Position numbers and translations under genes: made by a program. Under the pieces are notes generated by a model, which searched no databases, was not told the DNA's origin, and worked only from the letters and a program-made list of their open reading frames with translations. From Candidatus Allocopromorpha excrementigallinarum (GTDB lineage Bacteria > Bacillota > Clostridia > Peptostreptococcales > Anaerovoracaceae), in contig DVMP01000153.1 in the NCBI GenBank assembly GCA_018714925.1, positions 1 to 38,039 of the forward strand: a stretch of 38,039 bases of DNA, written 5' to 3'. Positions 1 to 7,895 of this stretch are shown piece by piece. Each line of letters starts with the position of its first letter. The stretch's first letter is position 1.

Positions 1-602
1 ATGAGAAGCTCCATCTGATCCATAACAGCCCGGTTTATTATATCCGAAGCCTTTGCCTCCCTTATCTGAGTATCCCTCTCTATTGTCCTTGATCTGGCAT
101 AGTAGAGTATGCTCTCCGTAAGGTTATCGGCCCGCTTCAACTCCCTTCTCAGCTTTCTCGCGTCTCCTCCGTTGTCAAGTATAAGGGAGCACGCTGTCAG
201 AGGCGTCTTTATCTCATGTATCCAGTTCTCCACGTATTCCTGATAATCCTCCTGTTTTTCCCTTGCCTCCTCCACAGCTCCGATGGCGGCCCTTGAAATC
301 TCCTTCATAATATAGTAATACTGCCTTTCCACAGCTCCCGAGGGCTTTTCCAGAAGCTCTCCCGCCAGATATTTTTCATCCATCTGACTTACCTTATCCT
401 TAAGCCTCTGAAGCCTTCCGGCGCTTTGAAAATATCCGCAGACCAGCCACCCGGCCAGTATTATAAGGCCGAGACACTCCCACATTAATACCATCCGCCA
501 GCCGCCTCCGCCGGCGATTATAATAACGCCCGCCGTCACCAGACCGATTCCTATGAAGCAGCATGTGACCGCCTTTGAGTACACATATTCCCTTATGGTC
601 AT
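1..602 (-). CDS. BceS-type intramembrane-sensing histidine kinase (3' end beyond the window)
   Basis: Only the first 200 codons are present; the C-terminal catalytic domain lies outside the left edge. Two membrane segments (about residues 12-32 and 36-57) are joined by only a few residues, so there is no extracytoplasmic sensor domain. This is the layout of BceS/GraS-type kinases, which read the state of a partner ABC transporter. The dimerisation/phosphoacceptor motif is WIHEIKTPLT with His128. The ATG overlaps the stop of the upstream response regulator in an ATGA, so the two are translationally coupled. No BceAB transporter genes adjoin it inside the window; a BceAB-like pair lies about 11 kb away at 11832-14580. 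Family assignment is solid, while the signal sensed (usually peptide antibiotics in this family) is only inferred. Confidence 0.85.
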   Translation of the reverse strand, partial: MTIREYVYSKAVTCCFIGIGLVTAGVIIIAGGGGWRMVLMWECLGLIILAGWLVCGYFQSAGRLQRLKDKVSQMDEKYLAGELLEKPSGAVERQYYYIMKEISRAAIGAVEEAREKQEDYQEYVENWIHEIKTPLTACSLILDNGGDARKLRRELKRADNLTESILYYARSRTIERDTQIREAKASDIINRAVMDQMELL

Positions 603-1210
603 AATCTGTATCCCACTCCTCTTACAGTCCGTATATATCCTTCCGCTCCCAGACCTCTCAGCTTTTCCCTGAGTCGACTGATATTTACATAAAGTGTGTT
701 TTCATCGACGTAAAGGCTCTCCTTCCACAGCTCCTCTATGATTTCCTCCCTGCTGCACAGCTCCTTTTTCATAAGGCAGAAGAGTATTCTCGTCTCGTTT
801 TTCGTAAGCTCGGCCTTTTTCCCTCCCCTGCTTACGGTCATATCCGAAAGGGACAGGGTCAGGTCCCGGGCCGTTATTACCGAGGAGTCTTTTCTCTTTA
901 TGAGTCTTCCTATACGCGCCAGAAGAACCGATGAGTTATAGGGCTTTTTTATGTAGTCGTCAGCCCCTACACCGAAGGCGAGAATTTCATCCTCCGCCCT
1001 GTCTCTGGCCGTAAGAAAGATAACAGGCACATCGGAGCTTTCCCTGAGTCTCCTGCATACCTCGTACCCGTTTTCTCCCGGCATATTTATATCCAGAAGA
1101 GCCAGCCGGCAGGGCGGCTCATCTACAGGCATATAGCCGTTGGCCCTGAGCAGTGCAGCCAGCTCCTTCTTTATGGTTTCATCATCCTCCATTAAAAGTA
1201 TTCTCTCCAA
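599..1210 (-). CDS. OmpR-family response regulator, BceR-like, with a shortened receiver domain
   Basis: A 203-residue two-component regulator: receiver domain about residues 1-108 and a winged-helix DNA-binding domain about 112-203 ending in IRTVRGVGYRL. The acidic pair D9/D10, phosphoacceptor D40 (ALLDINMPG), T67 and K89 (KKPYN) are all visible. D40 is unusually early: in PhoB-like receivers it lies near residue 52. The piece between GYMPVD and LALLD is about 12 residues short, roughly helix alpha-2. The start is taken as TTG, because the protein then begins like its relatives (MERILLMEDD). Its ribosome site GAGGGTGA overlaps the TGA stop of the moeA-PBP gene five bases upstream, which puts the two-component pair in the cofactor operon. 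It overlaps the kinase gene by 4 bp. It may be a natural variant, an in-frame deletion or an assembly error. Confidence 0.85.
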   Translation of the reverse strand: MERILLMEDDETIKKELAALLRANGYMPVDEPPCRLALLDINMPGENGYEVCRRLRESSDVPVIFLTARDRAEDEILAFGVGADDYIKKPYNSSVLLARIGRLIKRKDSSVITARDLTLSLSDMTVSRGGKKAELTKNETRILFCLMKKELCSREEIIEELWKESLYVDENTLYVNISRLREKLRGLGAEGYIRTVRGVGYRL

Positions 1211-1214
1211 ATTC

Positions 1215-3122
1215 TCACCCTCTTTTTATGCTTCCGGAGCCTTCAGTGTCATAGCCTCCCATTTCCTCAAGCCTCTTTTTAAATTCATCGCTTTTTATTA
1301 TTTCAATAAAGGCCTTTACCTGAGAAAGCTCCAGGAATCTCTCCGGAACGGCAAAATCATATTCCTCCGAGGCGATTTCTATGAAATCCAGATCCATGGC
1401 GTTGGCCGCCGAGAGAATTCCCATTCCGGCGTCGGCGCTGTCGCTGGCCACAGCGGCGGCCACAGCCATATGGGTAGTCATTTCTCTCTCATATCCCCTT
1501 ATGTCTTCAGGCGATATTCCCAGCTTCCTGAGCCTGTAGTCAAAGAGGACTCTCGTTCCGGCTCCCCTCTGTCTGTTTACATACCTTACCCTGCCGTCCG
1601 CCAGCTTCTCTATGGATTTTATGTCCAGCGGGTTTCCCTTCTTTACCATTATCCCCTGCAGCCGGCCCACTCCTTTTATTAGGACTGTCGGCTCCTGAAA
1701 CAGCCTTTTCACATAGGGGATATTATACTCTCCCGTTTCCTCGTCAAGAAGATGTATGGGGGCCATATGCGCCTCTCCTCTTTTAAGGGACATAAGACCT
1801 CCCATGCTTCCCACATGTGTGCTTGAAACAAACATTCCCGGATATCTTTCCGGCATCATATCCGCAATTATATCGAGAATAAGGTCATGGCTTCCTATTA
1901 TCACCGCGGTGTTCTCAATCTCACGCCTGTCTCTGTAAAGCTCTATAACCGCCTTTTCTCCCGCTTCTATTCCTTCGCTGTTCTGATCTATTACGCAGAA
2001 TCCATCGGCGCGTACAAGAGACATGGCGGCTCCAGCGCCTCTGGCAAGAGGCGCGGCCACGAATTTATCTCCTACCCTTCCCACCTTGACTCTCACATAC
2101 TCCTTATGCTTGAGACTGGAGACGAGACGCTTTGATATATGAGCCTCCAGCGTTTCGTTTATACTCTCTCTTCTCCTTCCCATCATCTGCAGAAGAGGAG
2201 CCGCGAAATTCTCAAATCCGATGTAGGCCGAAACGGGATATCCCGGCAGACCTATTACAGGCTTGTCGTTAACCACTGCCAGTATCACAGGCTTTCCCGG
2301 CTTCACAGCCACTCCGTGAACTATTACCTCTCCCAGCTCCCTGAGCACATGAACAGTATAATCCTCTGTGCCCGCGCTGGAGCCGGCGTTTACTATGACC
2401 ATGTCAAAGCGCCGGGCCGCGTCGGATACCTTTTCCAGTATCAGGTCGTAATCATCCTTAAGGGGAGGGAATCTGTGCCCCACGCCTCCCAGCTGGTTTA
2501 TCATGTTCTCAAACATCCTGGAATTGGACTCTATAATGCTTCCCTCCTCTATATGTCCGTCAGGCTCTATTATCTCGCTGCCTGTGGGGAATATCGCCAC
2601 CTCCGGCTTCTTTACCACCTCTATCTGGGTTATACCCGCCGAAAGAAGCACTCCTATGTCTATGGCCCTTATTCTGTGACTTCCCGGCAGTATCATTTCC
2701 CCGGCGACTATATCCTCTCCTATGGGCCTTATATGCTGCCAGGGAGCCGCTGAAGCCGTTATTCTTACTCCCTCGTGGGTTTCCACTATATCCTCTGCCA
2801 TAATCACCGCGTCAAAAGGGTTTTTCACAGGATCTCCCGTATCCACAACAGCATACTGATCCTCCCTTAAAATAAGGGGCTCTGTCTCCGAGGCTCCTCT
2901 GGTGTCCTCGGCTTTTACGGCGATGCCGTCCATGGCGGAAGCGTTAAAGAGAGGGGAGCTGTATCTGGCGAACACAGCCCTGCCGGTTACTCTCCCGAGG
3001 CTCTTTATTACGTCAACGGTTTCCCTTTTAATCTCTATAATATCCCTGATCCTATCAAAATACTTTTCTCTGGCCTCCTCCACAGGCATGGTCTTCAGAT
3101 AGAGATTTCTTTTTTTCTCCAT
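1215..3122 (-). CDS. MoeA-type molybdopterin molybdenumtransferase fused to a periplasmic-binding-protein-like domain
   Basis: A 635-residue two-part protein. Residues 1 to about 400 are a complete MoeA: the substrate loop NASAMDGIAVKAED near residue 62, the MoaB/Mog-like core with NAGSSAGTEDY, and VKPGKPVILAV followed by GLPGYPVSAYIGFE. MoeA inserts molybdate or tungstate into adenylylated molybdopterin. Residues about 400-635 form a type-2 periplasmic-binding-protein-like domain (NRQRGAGTR, GMGILSAA) with no signal peptide, so it acts in the cytoplasm. This fusion is known in archaea and clostridia; the second domain plausibly binds the oxyanion or senses it, but its role is inferred. AGGAGG stands 7 bp before the ATG. 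It follows a second, stand-alone moeA by 11 bp. Two MoeA paralogues often accompany organisms that use both Mo and W. Confidence 0.88.
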   Translation of the reverse strand: MEKKRNLYLKTMPVEEAREKYFDRIRDIIEIKRETVDVIKSLGRVTGRAVFARYSSPLFNASAMDGIAVKAEDTRGASETEPLILREDQYAVVDTGDPVKNPFDAVIMAEDIVETHEGVRITASAAPWQHIRPIGEDIVAGEMILPGSHRIRAIDIGVLLSAGITQIEVVKKPEVAIFPTGSEIIEPDGHIEEGSIIESNSRMFENMINQLGGVGHRFPPLKDDYDLILEKVSDAARRFDMVIVNAGSSAGTEDYTVHVLRELGEVIVHGVAVKPGKPVILAVVNDKPVIGLPGYPVSAYIGFENFAAPLLQMMGRRRESINETLEAHISKRLVSSLKHKEYVRVKVGRVGDKFVAAPLARGAGAAMSLVRADGFCVIDQNSEGIEAGEKAVIELYRDRREIENTAVIIGSHDLILDIIADMMPERYPGMFVSSTHVGSMGGLMSLKRGEAHMAPIHLLDEETGEYNIPYVKRLFQEPTVLIKGVGRLQGIMVKKGNPLDIKSIEKLADGRVRYVNRQRGAGTRVLFDYRLRKLGISPEDIRGYEREMTTHMAVAAAVASDSADAGMGILSAANAMDLDFIEIASEEYDFAVPERFLELSQVKAFIEIIKSDEFKKRLEEMGGYDTEGSGSIKRG

Positions 3123-3133
3123 ATACTTGCCTC

Positions 3134-4366
3134 CTAAAACAACGTAACCTCCACTGTATCTCCTTCGTTTACGCCTTCGGAGTTGGCGTCTGTGACAGTG
3201 TAGCCGTCGGCCTTTGTCAGAAGAGTTATGAGACCGGATTTCCCCAGTATGGGTCTTGCCTCACAGCTCCTTCCCTCTCTTCTGACAAGCTCCACAAAGA
3301 TACATGTGGCCTTCCCTCCCGCCGAAGGGACGTTTTCGCTTATTTCAGCCTTTATCTTCTCAGGCTCCTTCTGAAAGGTGAGCTCCCTGTAAAGCCAGCC
3401 TATAAACAGCTCGAATATAAGCAGGGCCGCTGCGGGATGCCCCGGAAGCCCCGCCAGTATTGTTTCGCTTTCCCTGTCAAAGGCCAGTATAGTAGGCTTC
3501 CCCGGCTTTATGGCTATTCCGTGGGTTAAAAGCCCTCCGTGGGAAAGCTCGTCCATTATGTCCGCCGTATAGTCCTTTTCTCCCTGAGAGCTTCCTCCCG
3601 ACACCAGCACCACATCGCTTGACGTCATGGCTTCCGATATGGCCTTTTTTATGGAATCCCTGTCATCCTTAAGGACAAGAGCGTCGGCCACCTTAAATCC
3701 GTATCCTTCCGCGGCCGCTGATAAGGAATAGGTGTTTATGTCTCTTGTCCGGCCCTTTTCTATGGCGTCCTCCACTCCCGCCAGCTCGTCTCCCGTGGAT
3801 ATTACCGTAACGGTCCACGGCCTGAACACGGATATCCTCGATACTCCCGCGGAAGCTAAGGCTCCCGTTTCCTGAGGTCTTATCCGTCTTCCCTTCTCAA
3901 TAAAAGCTTCCCCTCTTTTTATGTCCTCGCCTTCCCTTATGACGTTCCTCCCGCAGGAAAGAGCGTCGTATACGGCTATGCTCTCTTCATCGAATTTTTC
4001 CGTATACTCTATCATGACTACGGCGTCGGCTCCCTGAGGCAGCATACCTCCCGTAGGCACGTAGGCGGCTTCTCCCGGTGAAATTGTTTTTTCGGGAGCC
4101 CTTCCCATGGGGATTTCCTCTATAACCCTGAGAAATACCGGAACGCTCTCCGATACTCCCTGTGTGTCGGCAGCTCTTACGGCGTATCCGTCCACAGTGG
4201 ATTTCCTGAATCCCGGAACATTCTCCTCCGCGACTGTATCGCGAGCCAGTATTCTGCCTGTTCCCCGTGTAAAATACACCTCCTCTTCGTCAGGTCTCTT
4301 TTTTTCCGCCGCTTCCAGAAGCTTTTTTCTCGCTTCTTCAACAGTGTCCACATTTAACAGTTCCAT
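3134..4366 (-). CDS. moeA: Molybdopterin molybdenumtransferase MoeA
   Basis: A 410-residue cytoplasmic protein of normal MoeA length. It shows the FRKSTVDGYAVRAADT loop (DGYAV being the family signature), VPTGGMLPQGADAVVM, GGSSQGEKDYTADI for the MoaB/Mog-like cofactor-binding fold, AIKPGKPTILA, and GLPGHPAAALLIFE. The C-terminal beta-barrel domain IV closes the protein. It catalyses metal insertion into the adenylylated pterin dithiolene made by Mog-type adenylyltransferases. The ribosome site (AGAGG) is modest. It sits between mobB (16-bp gap) and the moeA-PBP fusion (11-bp gap) in one operon. moaA, moaC, moaE and mog are not in the window, so pterin synthesis must be encoded elsewhere. It is not possible to tell from sequence whether this copy prefers Mo or W. 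Confidence 0.93.
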   Translation of the reverse strand: MELLNVDTVEEARKKLLEAAEKKRPDEEEVYFTRGTGRILARDTVAEENVPGFRKSTVDGYAVRAADTQGVSESVPVFLRVIEEIPMGRAPEKTISPGEAAYVPTGGMLPQGADAVVMIEYTEKFDEESIAVYDALSCGRNVIREGEDIKRGEAFIEKGRRIRPQETGALASAGVSRISVFRPWTVTVISTGDELAGVEDAIEKGRTRDINTYSLSAAAEGYGFKVADALVLKDDRDSIKKAISEAMTSSDVVLVSGGSSQGEKDYTADIMDELSHGGLLTHGIAIKPGKPTILAFDRESETILAGLPGHPAAALLIFELFIGWLYRELTFQKEPEKIKAEISENVPSAGGKATCIFVELVRREGRSCEARPILGKSGLITLLTKADGYTVTDANSEGVNEGDTVEVTLF

Positions 4367-4382
4367 GGCAAAACCTCTTAAT

Positions 4383-5024
4383 CTACTTTATCCTTATAAC
4401 TATCTCCTTGCCTTCCTCATATCCGTCAAGAGCCTTTACAGCTCCCGTAACCACATTTTCCAGGGTCTTCTTTACAAAAGGCACCATAGGTATCTCCCGT
4501 CCGTCTATGGTAAGCTGAACCTCTCTTTTTTCCTCCTGCTTTTCAGTTGCCCTTTCAACTATATCGGCCAATCTTTCCACTTCCTTTCTACCGTTTATTA
4601 CAGGCAGTCCTCTGTACTCCTCCATTGCTTCGGAAATAACTCCCGATACGGCCACAGCCTCTTCGCACATGCGCCTGTCCACATCCTCCGCAGTCCTTCC
4701 CGTTATTACAGCGGGGCACATGAGTCCGCAGTCTCCTTCTATTATTACAAAATCCTCCTTGTAATATTTAAGAACGTCCTCAATTCTCATTCTTCTGCCG
4801 GCAATTACGGCTGTCTCTCTCAAGCCCAGAGCCGTTACCCTGCGGGCTCCGCTTTCCATATGCCTGAAGGTGTCCGTTCCCGGAGTATCGGCCCTGTAGC
4901 CCTCGTAATGTATATCCTTAATAGTTCCCACAGTGTATCCCCGTCTTCTCAGCTCCTTCACCAGCTCTGTTACAGTCGTGGTTTTTCCCGTATTTGAAAA
5001 GCCCTTTACCGCTACAATCCTCAT
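4383..5024 (-). CDS. mobB: Molybdopterin-guanine dinucleotide biosynthesis GTPase MobB
   Basis: A 213-residue P-loop GTPase. The Walker A motif GFSNTGKTT is at residues 8-16, followed by VTELVKELRRRGYTVGTIKD, which is the usual MobB N-terminus, and by the DTFRHMESGARRV segment and IIEGDCG (Walker B region). MobB assists attachment of a nucleotide to molybdopterin or delivers the cofactor. The last 50 or so residues (after EEKREVQLTIDG) extend beyond a minimal MobB and resemble the small C-terminal domain found in many clostridial homologues. The ATG overlaps the moeB stop in an ATGA. No mobA is present in the window. AOR enzymes usually carry a bis-pterin cofactor without a nucleotide, so MobB here may serve another Mo/W enzyme or a general delivery role. 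Confidence 0.88.
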   Translation of the reverse strand: MRIVAVKGFSNTGKTTTVTELVKELRRRGYTVGTIKDIHYEGYRADTPGTDTFRHMESGARRVTALGLRETAVIAGRRMRIEDVLKYYKEDFVIIEGDCGLMCPAVITGRTAEDVDRRMCEEAVAVSGVISEAMEEYRGLPVINGRKEVERLADIVERATEKQEEKREVQLTIDGREIPMVPFVKKTLENVVTGAVKALDGYEEGKEIVIRIK

Positions 5025-5713
5025 TTTTCTCCTCCGAAATCCGTTATTTCATATTCCCAGGTGAGAAGGTCCACTGTCAGCAGCCGGCTTCTCAAGGGGC
5101 TTTCTCTTCCTGTCAGCAGCTTTACAGCTTCCGCCGTCTCTATGGCCGAAACGAGGGCCGGCGTAAAATACGGCGTCCCTGTATGAACCTCGTCGCCCCT
5201 GTCCTCCTCTCCCTGATACAGGCGCTCTATTATTCTGTCTCCCGGCATTATAACCGAAACCTGCCCCATCCAGCCTGCTATGGCGCCGTGTATGAGAGGA
5301 ATTCCCAGTCTTTCGCAGGCAGCCTCAAGGACCTTTCTGCCTCTTATATTGTCAAGAGCGTCAACCGCAAGATCGGCTCCCTTTATTATCTCCTCAGCGT
5401 TTTCCCTGTCTATGAAGCCCTTCACAGGGATCACCTCCACCAGAGAGTTTACCTTTTTCATCTGAAGAGCCGCCTCAGAGGCCTTCCACCTGCCCAGGTT
5501 TTCCTCATGGGAAAGAACCTGTCTGTTGAGGTTGGTCTCATCGAAGACGTCGCCGTCAACGGCCTTAACCTTCCCCGCTCCCATTCTCACAAGGCCCTCT
5601 ATGACTCCGCCGCCCAGGCCTCCGCAGCCTGCCACGCAGACTCTGCTTTTTCCCAGCCTCATTCCCTCCTCATGGGAAAGAGCCGGAAAGTTCCTCTCAT
5701 ATCGTCCTTCCAT
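5021..5713 (-). CDS. MoeB/HesA/ThiF-family sulfur-carrier adenylyltransferase
   Basis: A 230-residue E1-like enzyme that activates the C-terminal Gly-Gly of a ubiquitin-like sulfur carrier. The nucleotide-binding loop is VCVAGCGGLGGGV (about 25-37), followed by VDGDVFDETNLNRQ, where the conserved Asp and Asn-Arg-Gln bind ATP, and DALDNIRGR. It is shorter than E. coli MoeB, has no rhodanese domain and lacks the paired CxxC zinc site. The natural partner is the MoaD-like carrier encoded directly upstream: the stop of that gene and this start are one base apart, and this gene's ribosome site GGGAGG lies in the codons for the carrier's terminal Ser-Gly-Gly. Function in molybdopterin synthesis is inferred from the operon; a ThiF or HesA role is the alternative. 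Confidence 0.85.
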   Translation of the reverse strand: MEGRYERNFPALSHEEGMRLGKSRVCVAGCGGLGGGVIEGLVRMGAGKVKAVDGDVFDETNLNRQVLSHEENLGRWKASEAALQMKKVNSLVEVIPVKGFIDRENAEEIIKGADLAVDALDNIRGRKVLEAACERLGIPLIHGAIAGWMGQVSVIMPGDRIIERLYQGEEDRGDEVHTGTPYFTPALVSAIETAEAVKLLTGRESPLRSRLLTVDLLTWEYEITDFGGEK

Positions 5714-5714
5714 C

Positions 5715-5954
5715 TCAGCCTCCCGATACCTTTGAAAAGGCCTTCAGCAGGTCTCCCTCCTTAAGCCTATCATCTATCATCACCCTCTTGTTGTTGACGG
5801 AGACAAATCCGAAATTCTTTATTTCCCTGTAATTTATCCCCGCTATTCTCAGGGCCTCGTCGCAGGTGCAGCCCTCAGGCACTTCGTATACTCTTTCCTT
5901 ATCTTCACCGAAGTACTTTTTCAGGGTTCCTCTGAGAGTTATGGTCACTTTCAT
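5715..5954 (-). CDS. MoaD/ThiS-family ubiquitin-like sulfur carrier
   Basis: A 79-residue beta-grasp protein ending in VSGG, the diglycine tail that is adenylylated and converted to a thiocarboxylate to donate sulfur to the pterin. The body MKVTITLRGTLKKYF, then YEVPEGCTCDEAL and VNNKRVMIDDRLKEGD, matches the family. The start chosen (ATG at 5954) has GGGAGGAAG 7 bp upstream; an in-frame codon at 5978 would add eight residues but lacks a site. It is the first gene of the cofactor operon and is coupled to its activating enzyme. Assignment to molybdopterin rather than thiamine synthesis rests on the moeB-mobB-moeA-moeA neighbours. No MoaE (its usual partner in molybdopterin synthase) is encoded in the window. 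Confidence 0.85.
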   Translation of the reverse strand: MKVTITLRGTLKKYFGEDKERVYEVPEGCTCDEALRIAGINYREIKNFGFVSVNNKRVMIDDRLKEGDLLKAFSKVSGG

Positions 5955-5987
5955 ATGTGCTTCCTCCCTATTACACATTTCCCCTTC

Positions 5988-5999
5988 ATTATACCATGA
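5988..5999 (-). promoter_or_regulatory. Extended -10 promoter of the molybdenum/tungsten cofactor operon
   Basis: On the minus strand a perfect TATAAT lies at 5993-5988, preceded by TGG (extended -10). The -35 region is poor (TTTTTC). The start site would be near 5981, giving a leader of about 27 bases, too short for a riboswitch, so this operon seems not to share the RNA control of its two neighbours. Confidence 0.6.
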
Positions 6000-6047
6000 C
6001 TGACGCTTATGAAAAACGCCAATTGTAATCTCTTCCTCCGGATATGT

Positions 6048-6080
6048 AAAGACGGCAGATCCGAAAGATCTGCCGCCTTT
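6048..6080 (-). terminator. Hairpin terminator after the AOR gene
   Basis: A perfect 9-bp stem CGGCAGATC/GATCTGCCG (6053-6061 with 6067-6075) with a 5-base loop lies about 20 bases beyond the AOR stop, followed on the minus strand by TCTTTACAT. The U-tract is short. It separates the AOR unit from the promoter of the cofactor operon, although read-through is possible. Confidence 0.65.
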
Positions 6081-6098
6081 ATCGAAGCGGTTTATATT

Positions 6099-7877
6099 CT
6101 ACAGAAGAGACTGTATAATCTCTTCCGGAATAGTCCCATCCCTGTTCCATCCCATGACCTCATAGTACTGGTCCAGCATGTCGTCAAAGGCCTCCTGAGG
6201 AATCCTCTGCCCGGCGGCAGGTCCTTCCCCTCCCAGAGCCTCCTTTACAAGTCTTTTTGGAATTGTGTCGTGGGCCCTGTTAAAGCCTTCCCTCTGGTTA
6301 AAGGCTCTGCCTATGTTAATGACTCTCACTCCCACGTCAAACATTTCCTCAGCGGTCCAGTCCTCGTTTGTTATAAGTCTCATAAGCTCCGCCATTCCTT
6401 CATAGTTTCCCGAAATGGTTCCCCAGAAGTCGCAGAGACAGAGGCTGAACTTGACGGCGTTTGACACCTGAAGCTCATATACCATCTTTCCCTTGCCCTT
6501 TTCCGTATAAGGAGGAATGGACGCGGCAAAGACCTCTTCGTTGGGAGCGTAAGCCCTCATATGACACGCTCCTCTGTCGGATATGGCGTAGGAAAGAGCC
6601 ATTCCCCATGAGCCTCTCGGCTCATATTCAGGAAATTCCAGTCCCTTTACCTGCATGGCGAAGTCTGTTCCGCCGTATTTTTCGGAGCAGTATTTCACTC
6701 CGTGGCACAGATCCGCGCCCGGGCCTTCCTTTCTCGCGATTTTTTCTATCATTTCCAGCATCTCCTTTGACTGGCCGAATCTTACGCCGAAATCATGGAT
6801 GCCCTTTTCCGTCATCTCCATTGCCCAGGCAATGGTATCTCCGGTGCTTATGGTATCAAGGCCCATATTGTCGCAGACCTCGTTGAACTTCACTATATGC
6901 TCGGGATCCTTTATTCCCGCGTTAGGTCCGCCTGCCGCGATGGTCTCGTATTCGGGTCCTTCACACACGGCGTTTCCTATTTTAAGGAAATTGCCGCAGC
7001 CAAGGCCGCAGCTTCCGCAGCCTCTCTTTCCCTCTCTGTACTGAAGCAGCACAGAACCGTTGTATTTCTCCCATTCAGGGTCGTTGGCGCTTGAAAAATT
7101 CTTAAAAGGAACTATACCGCCGTCTTCACAGGCCTCGAGAAAGGCGGTGGTTCCTTCATCGTAAACGTAGGTGTTGTCCTCCTGAAGCACATCCTCATGT
7201 AATATCTCAAGGATTCTGTCGGTAGTCTTCTCTATATCGGCCACCTTTACTCCCCCGGTTCCCTTTATGAGTATGGCCTTCATTTTCTTGGAGCCCATTA
7301 CAGCCCCTATGCCGCCTCTTCCCGCCTGTCTGTAATAATCGGAGTTAATACACGCCATATTGCTGAGATTTTCTCCCGCCGGCCCTATGGACATTATGCT
7401 GTATTCTCTTCCGTATTTTTCCGCCAGCAGGGCTTCCGCCTCATGGGATCCCAGGCCCCACAGATCCGAAGCGTCAAAAAATTCCACCTTATCGTCTTCT
7501 ATCACCACATAGCAGGGCGCCTCCGCCATGCCCTCGAATATCACCATGTCGTATCCGGCGAATTTTATTTTTATTCCCACGTGACCGCCGATGGAGCAGT
7601 CGTTCATGGTTCCCGTGGCAGGTGATTTCGCCGCCACCGAAAGCTTTCCCGAGCACGGCACCGGAGTTCCCGTAAGAGGCCCTGTGGTCAGAAAGAGCTT
7701 GTTCTCTTCTCCGAGAGGGTCTATTCCCGGCTTCAGCTCCTCGTACATATATCTTATGGCAAGGCCCTTTGAGCCTATGTATTTTCTTGCAAAATCCATT
7801 CTGAGAGGCTCTGTGGAGGATTTTTTTTCTTTAAGATCCACTCTCAGAACCTTATTCTGATATCCCATCATAGTCAT
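6099..7877 (-). CDS. aor: Tungsten-containing aldehyde ferredoxin oxidoreductase
   Basis: A 592-residue cytoplasmic enzyme that interconverts aldehydes and carboxylic acids with ferredoxin, using a bis-pterin tungsten centre and one [4Fe-4S] cluster. Cluster ligands are visible as CGSCGLGC (Cys287, Cys290, Cys294) with the distant Cys482 in LCLCDFW; spacing matches the archaeal enzyme. The N-terminus (VLRVDLKEKKSSTEPL, then YIGSKGLAIRYMYEEL), GPLTGTPVPCSGK and IGGHVGIKIKFAGYD are typical of the family's N-terminal domain. ATG at 7877 has AGGAGG 8 bp upstream. It follows the ferredoxin gene by 18 bp and is controlled by the same leader RNA. With tupABC upstream and cofactor genes downstream, tungsten rather than molybdenum is the likely metal. 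Substrate range cannot be read from sequence; an AOR of the amino-acid-fermenting or acid-reducing type fits. Confidence 0.95.
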   Translation of the reverse strand: MTMMGYQNKVLRVDLKEKKSSTEPLRMDFARKYIGSKGLAIRYMYEELKPGIDPLGEENKLFLTTGPLTGTPVPCSGKLSVAAKSPATGTMNDCSIGGHVGIKIKFAGYDMVIFEGMAEAPCYVVIEDDKVEFFDASDLWGLGSHEAEALLAEKYGREYSIMSIGPAGENLSNMACINSDYYRQAGRGGIGAVMGSKKMKAILIKGTGGVKVADIEKTTDRILEILHEDVLQEDNTYVYDEGTTAFLEACEDGGIVPFKNFSSANDPEWEKYNGSVLLQYREGKRGCGSCGLGCGNFLKIGNAVCEGPEYETIAAGGPNAGIKDPEHIVKFNEVCDNMGLDTISTGDTIAWAMEMTEKGIHDFGVRFGQSKEMLEMIEKIARKEGPGADLCHGVKYCSEKYGGTDFAMQVKGLEFPEYEPRGSWGMALSYAISDRGACHMRAYAPNEEVFAASIPPYTEKGKGKMVYELQVSNAVKFSLCLCDFWGTISGNYEGMAELMRLITNEDWTAEEMFDVGVRVINIGRAFNQREGFNRAHDTIPKRLVKEALGGEGPAAGQRIPQEAFDDMLDQYYEVMGWNRDGTIPEEIIQSLL

Positions 7878-7895
7878 ATCGCATTCCTCCTCTTC

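Noticed and set aside
5..2753. Several plus-strand frames opposite the moeA-PBP and two-component genes
   Set aside because: They mirror the conserved minus-strand genes and lack motifs and ribosome sites.
5955..6050. Third copy of the leader RNA before the cofactor operon
   Set aside because: The shared boxes are absent and the start site at about 5981 leaves too short a leader.
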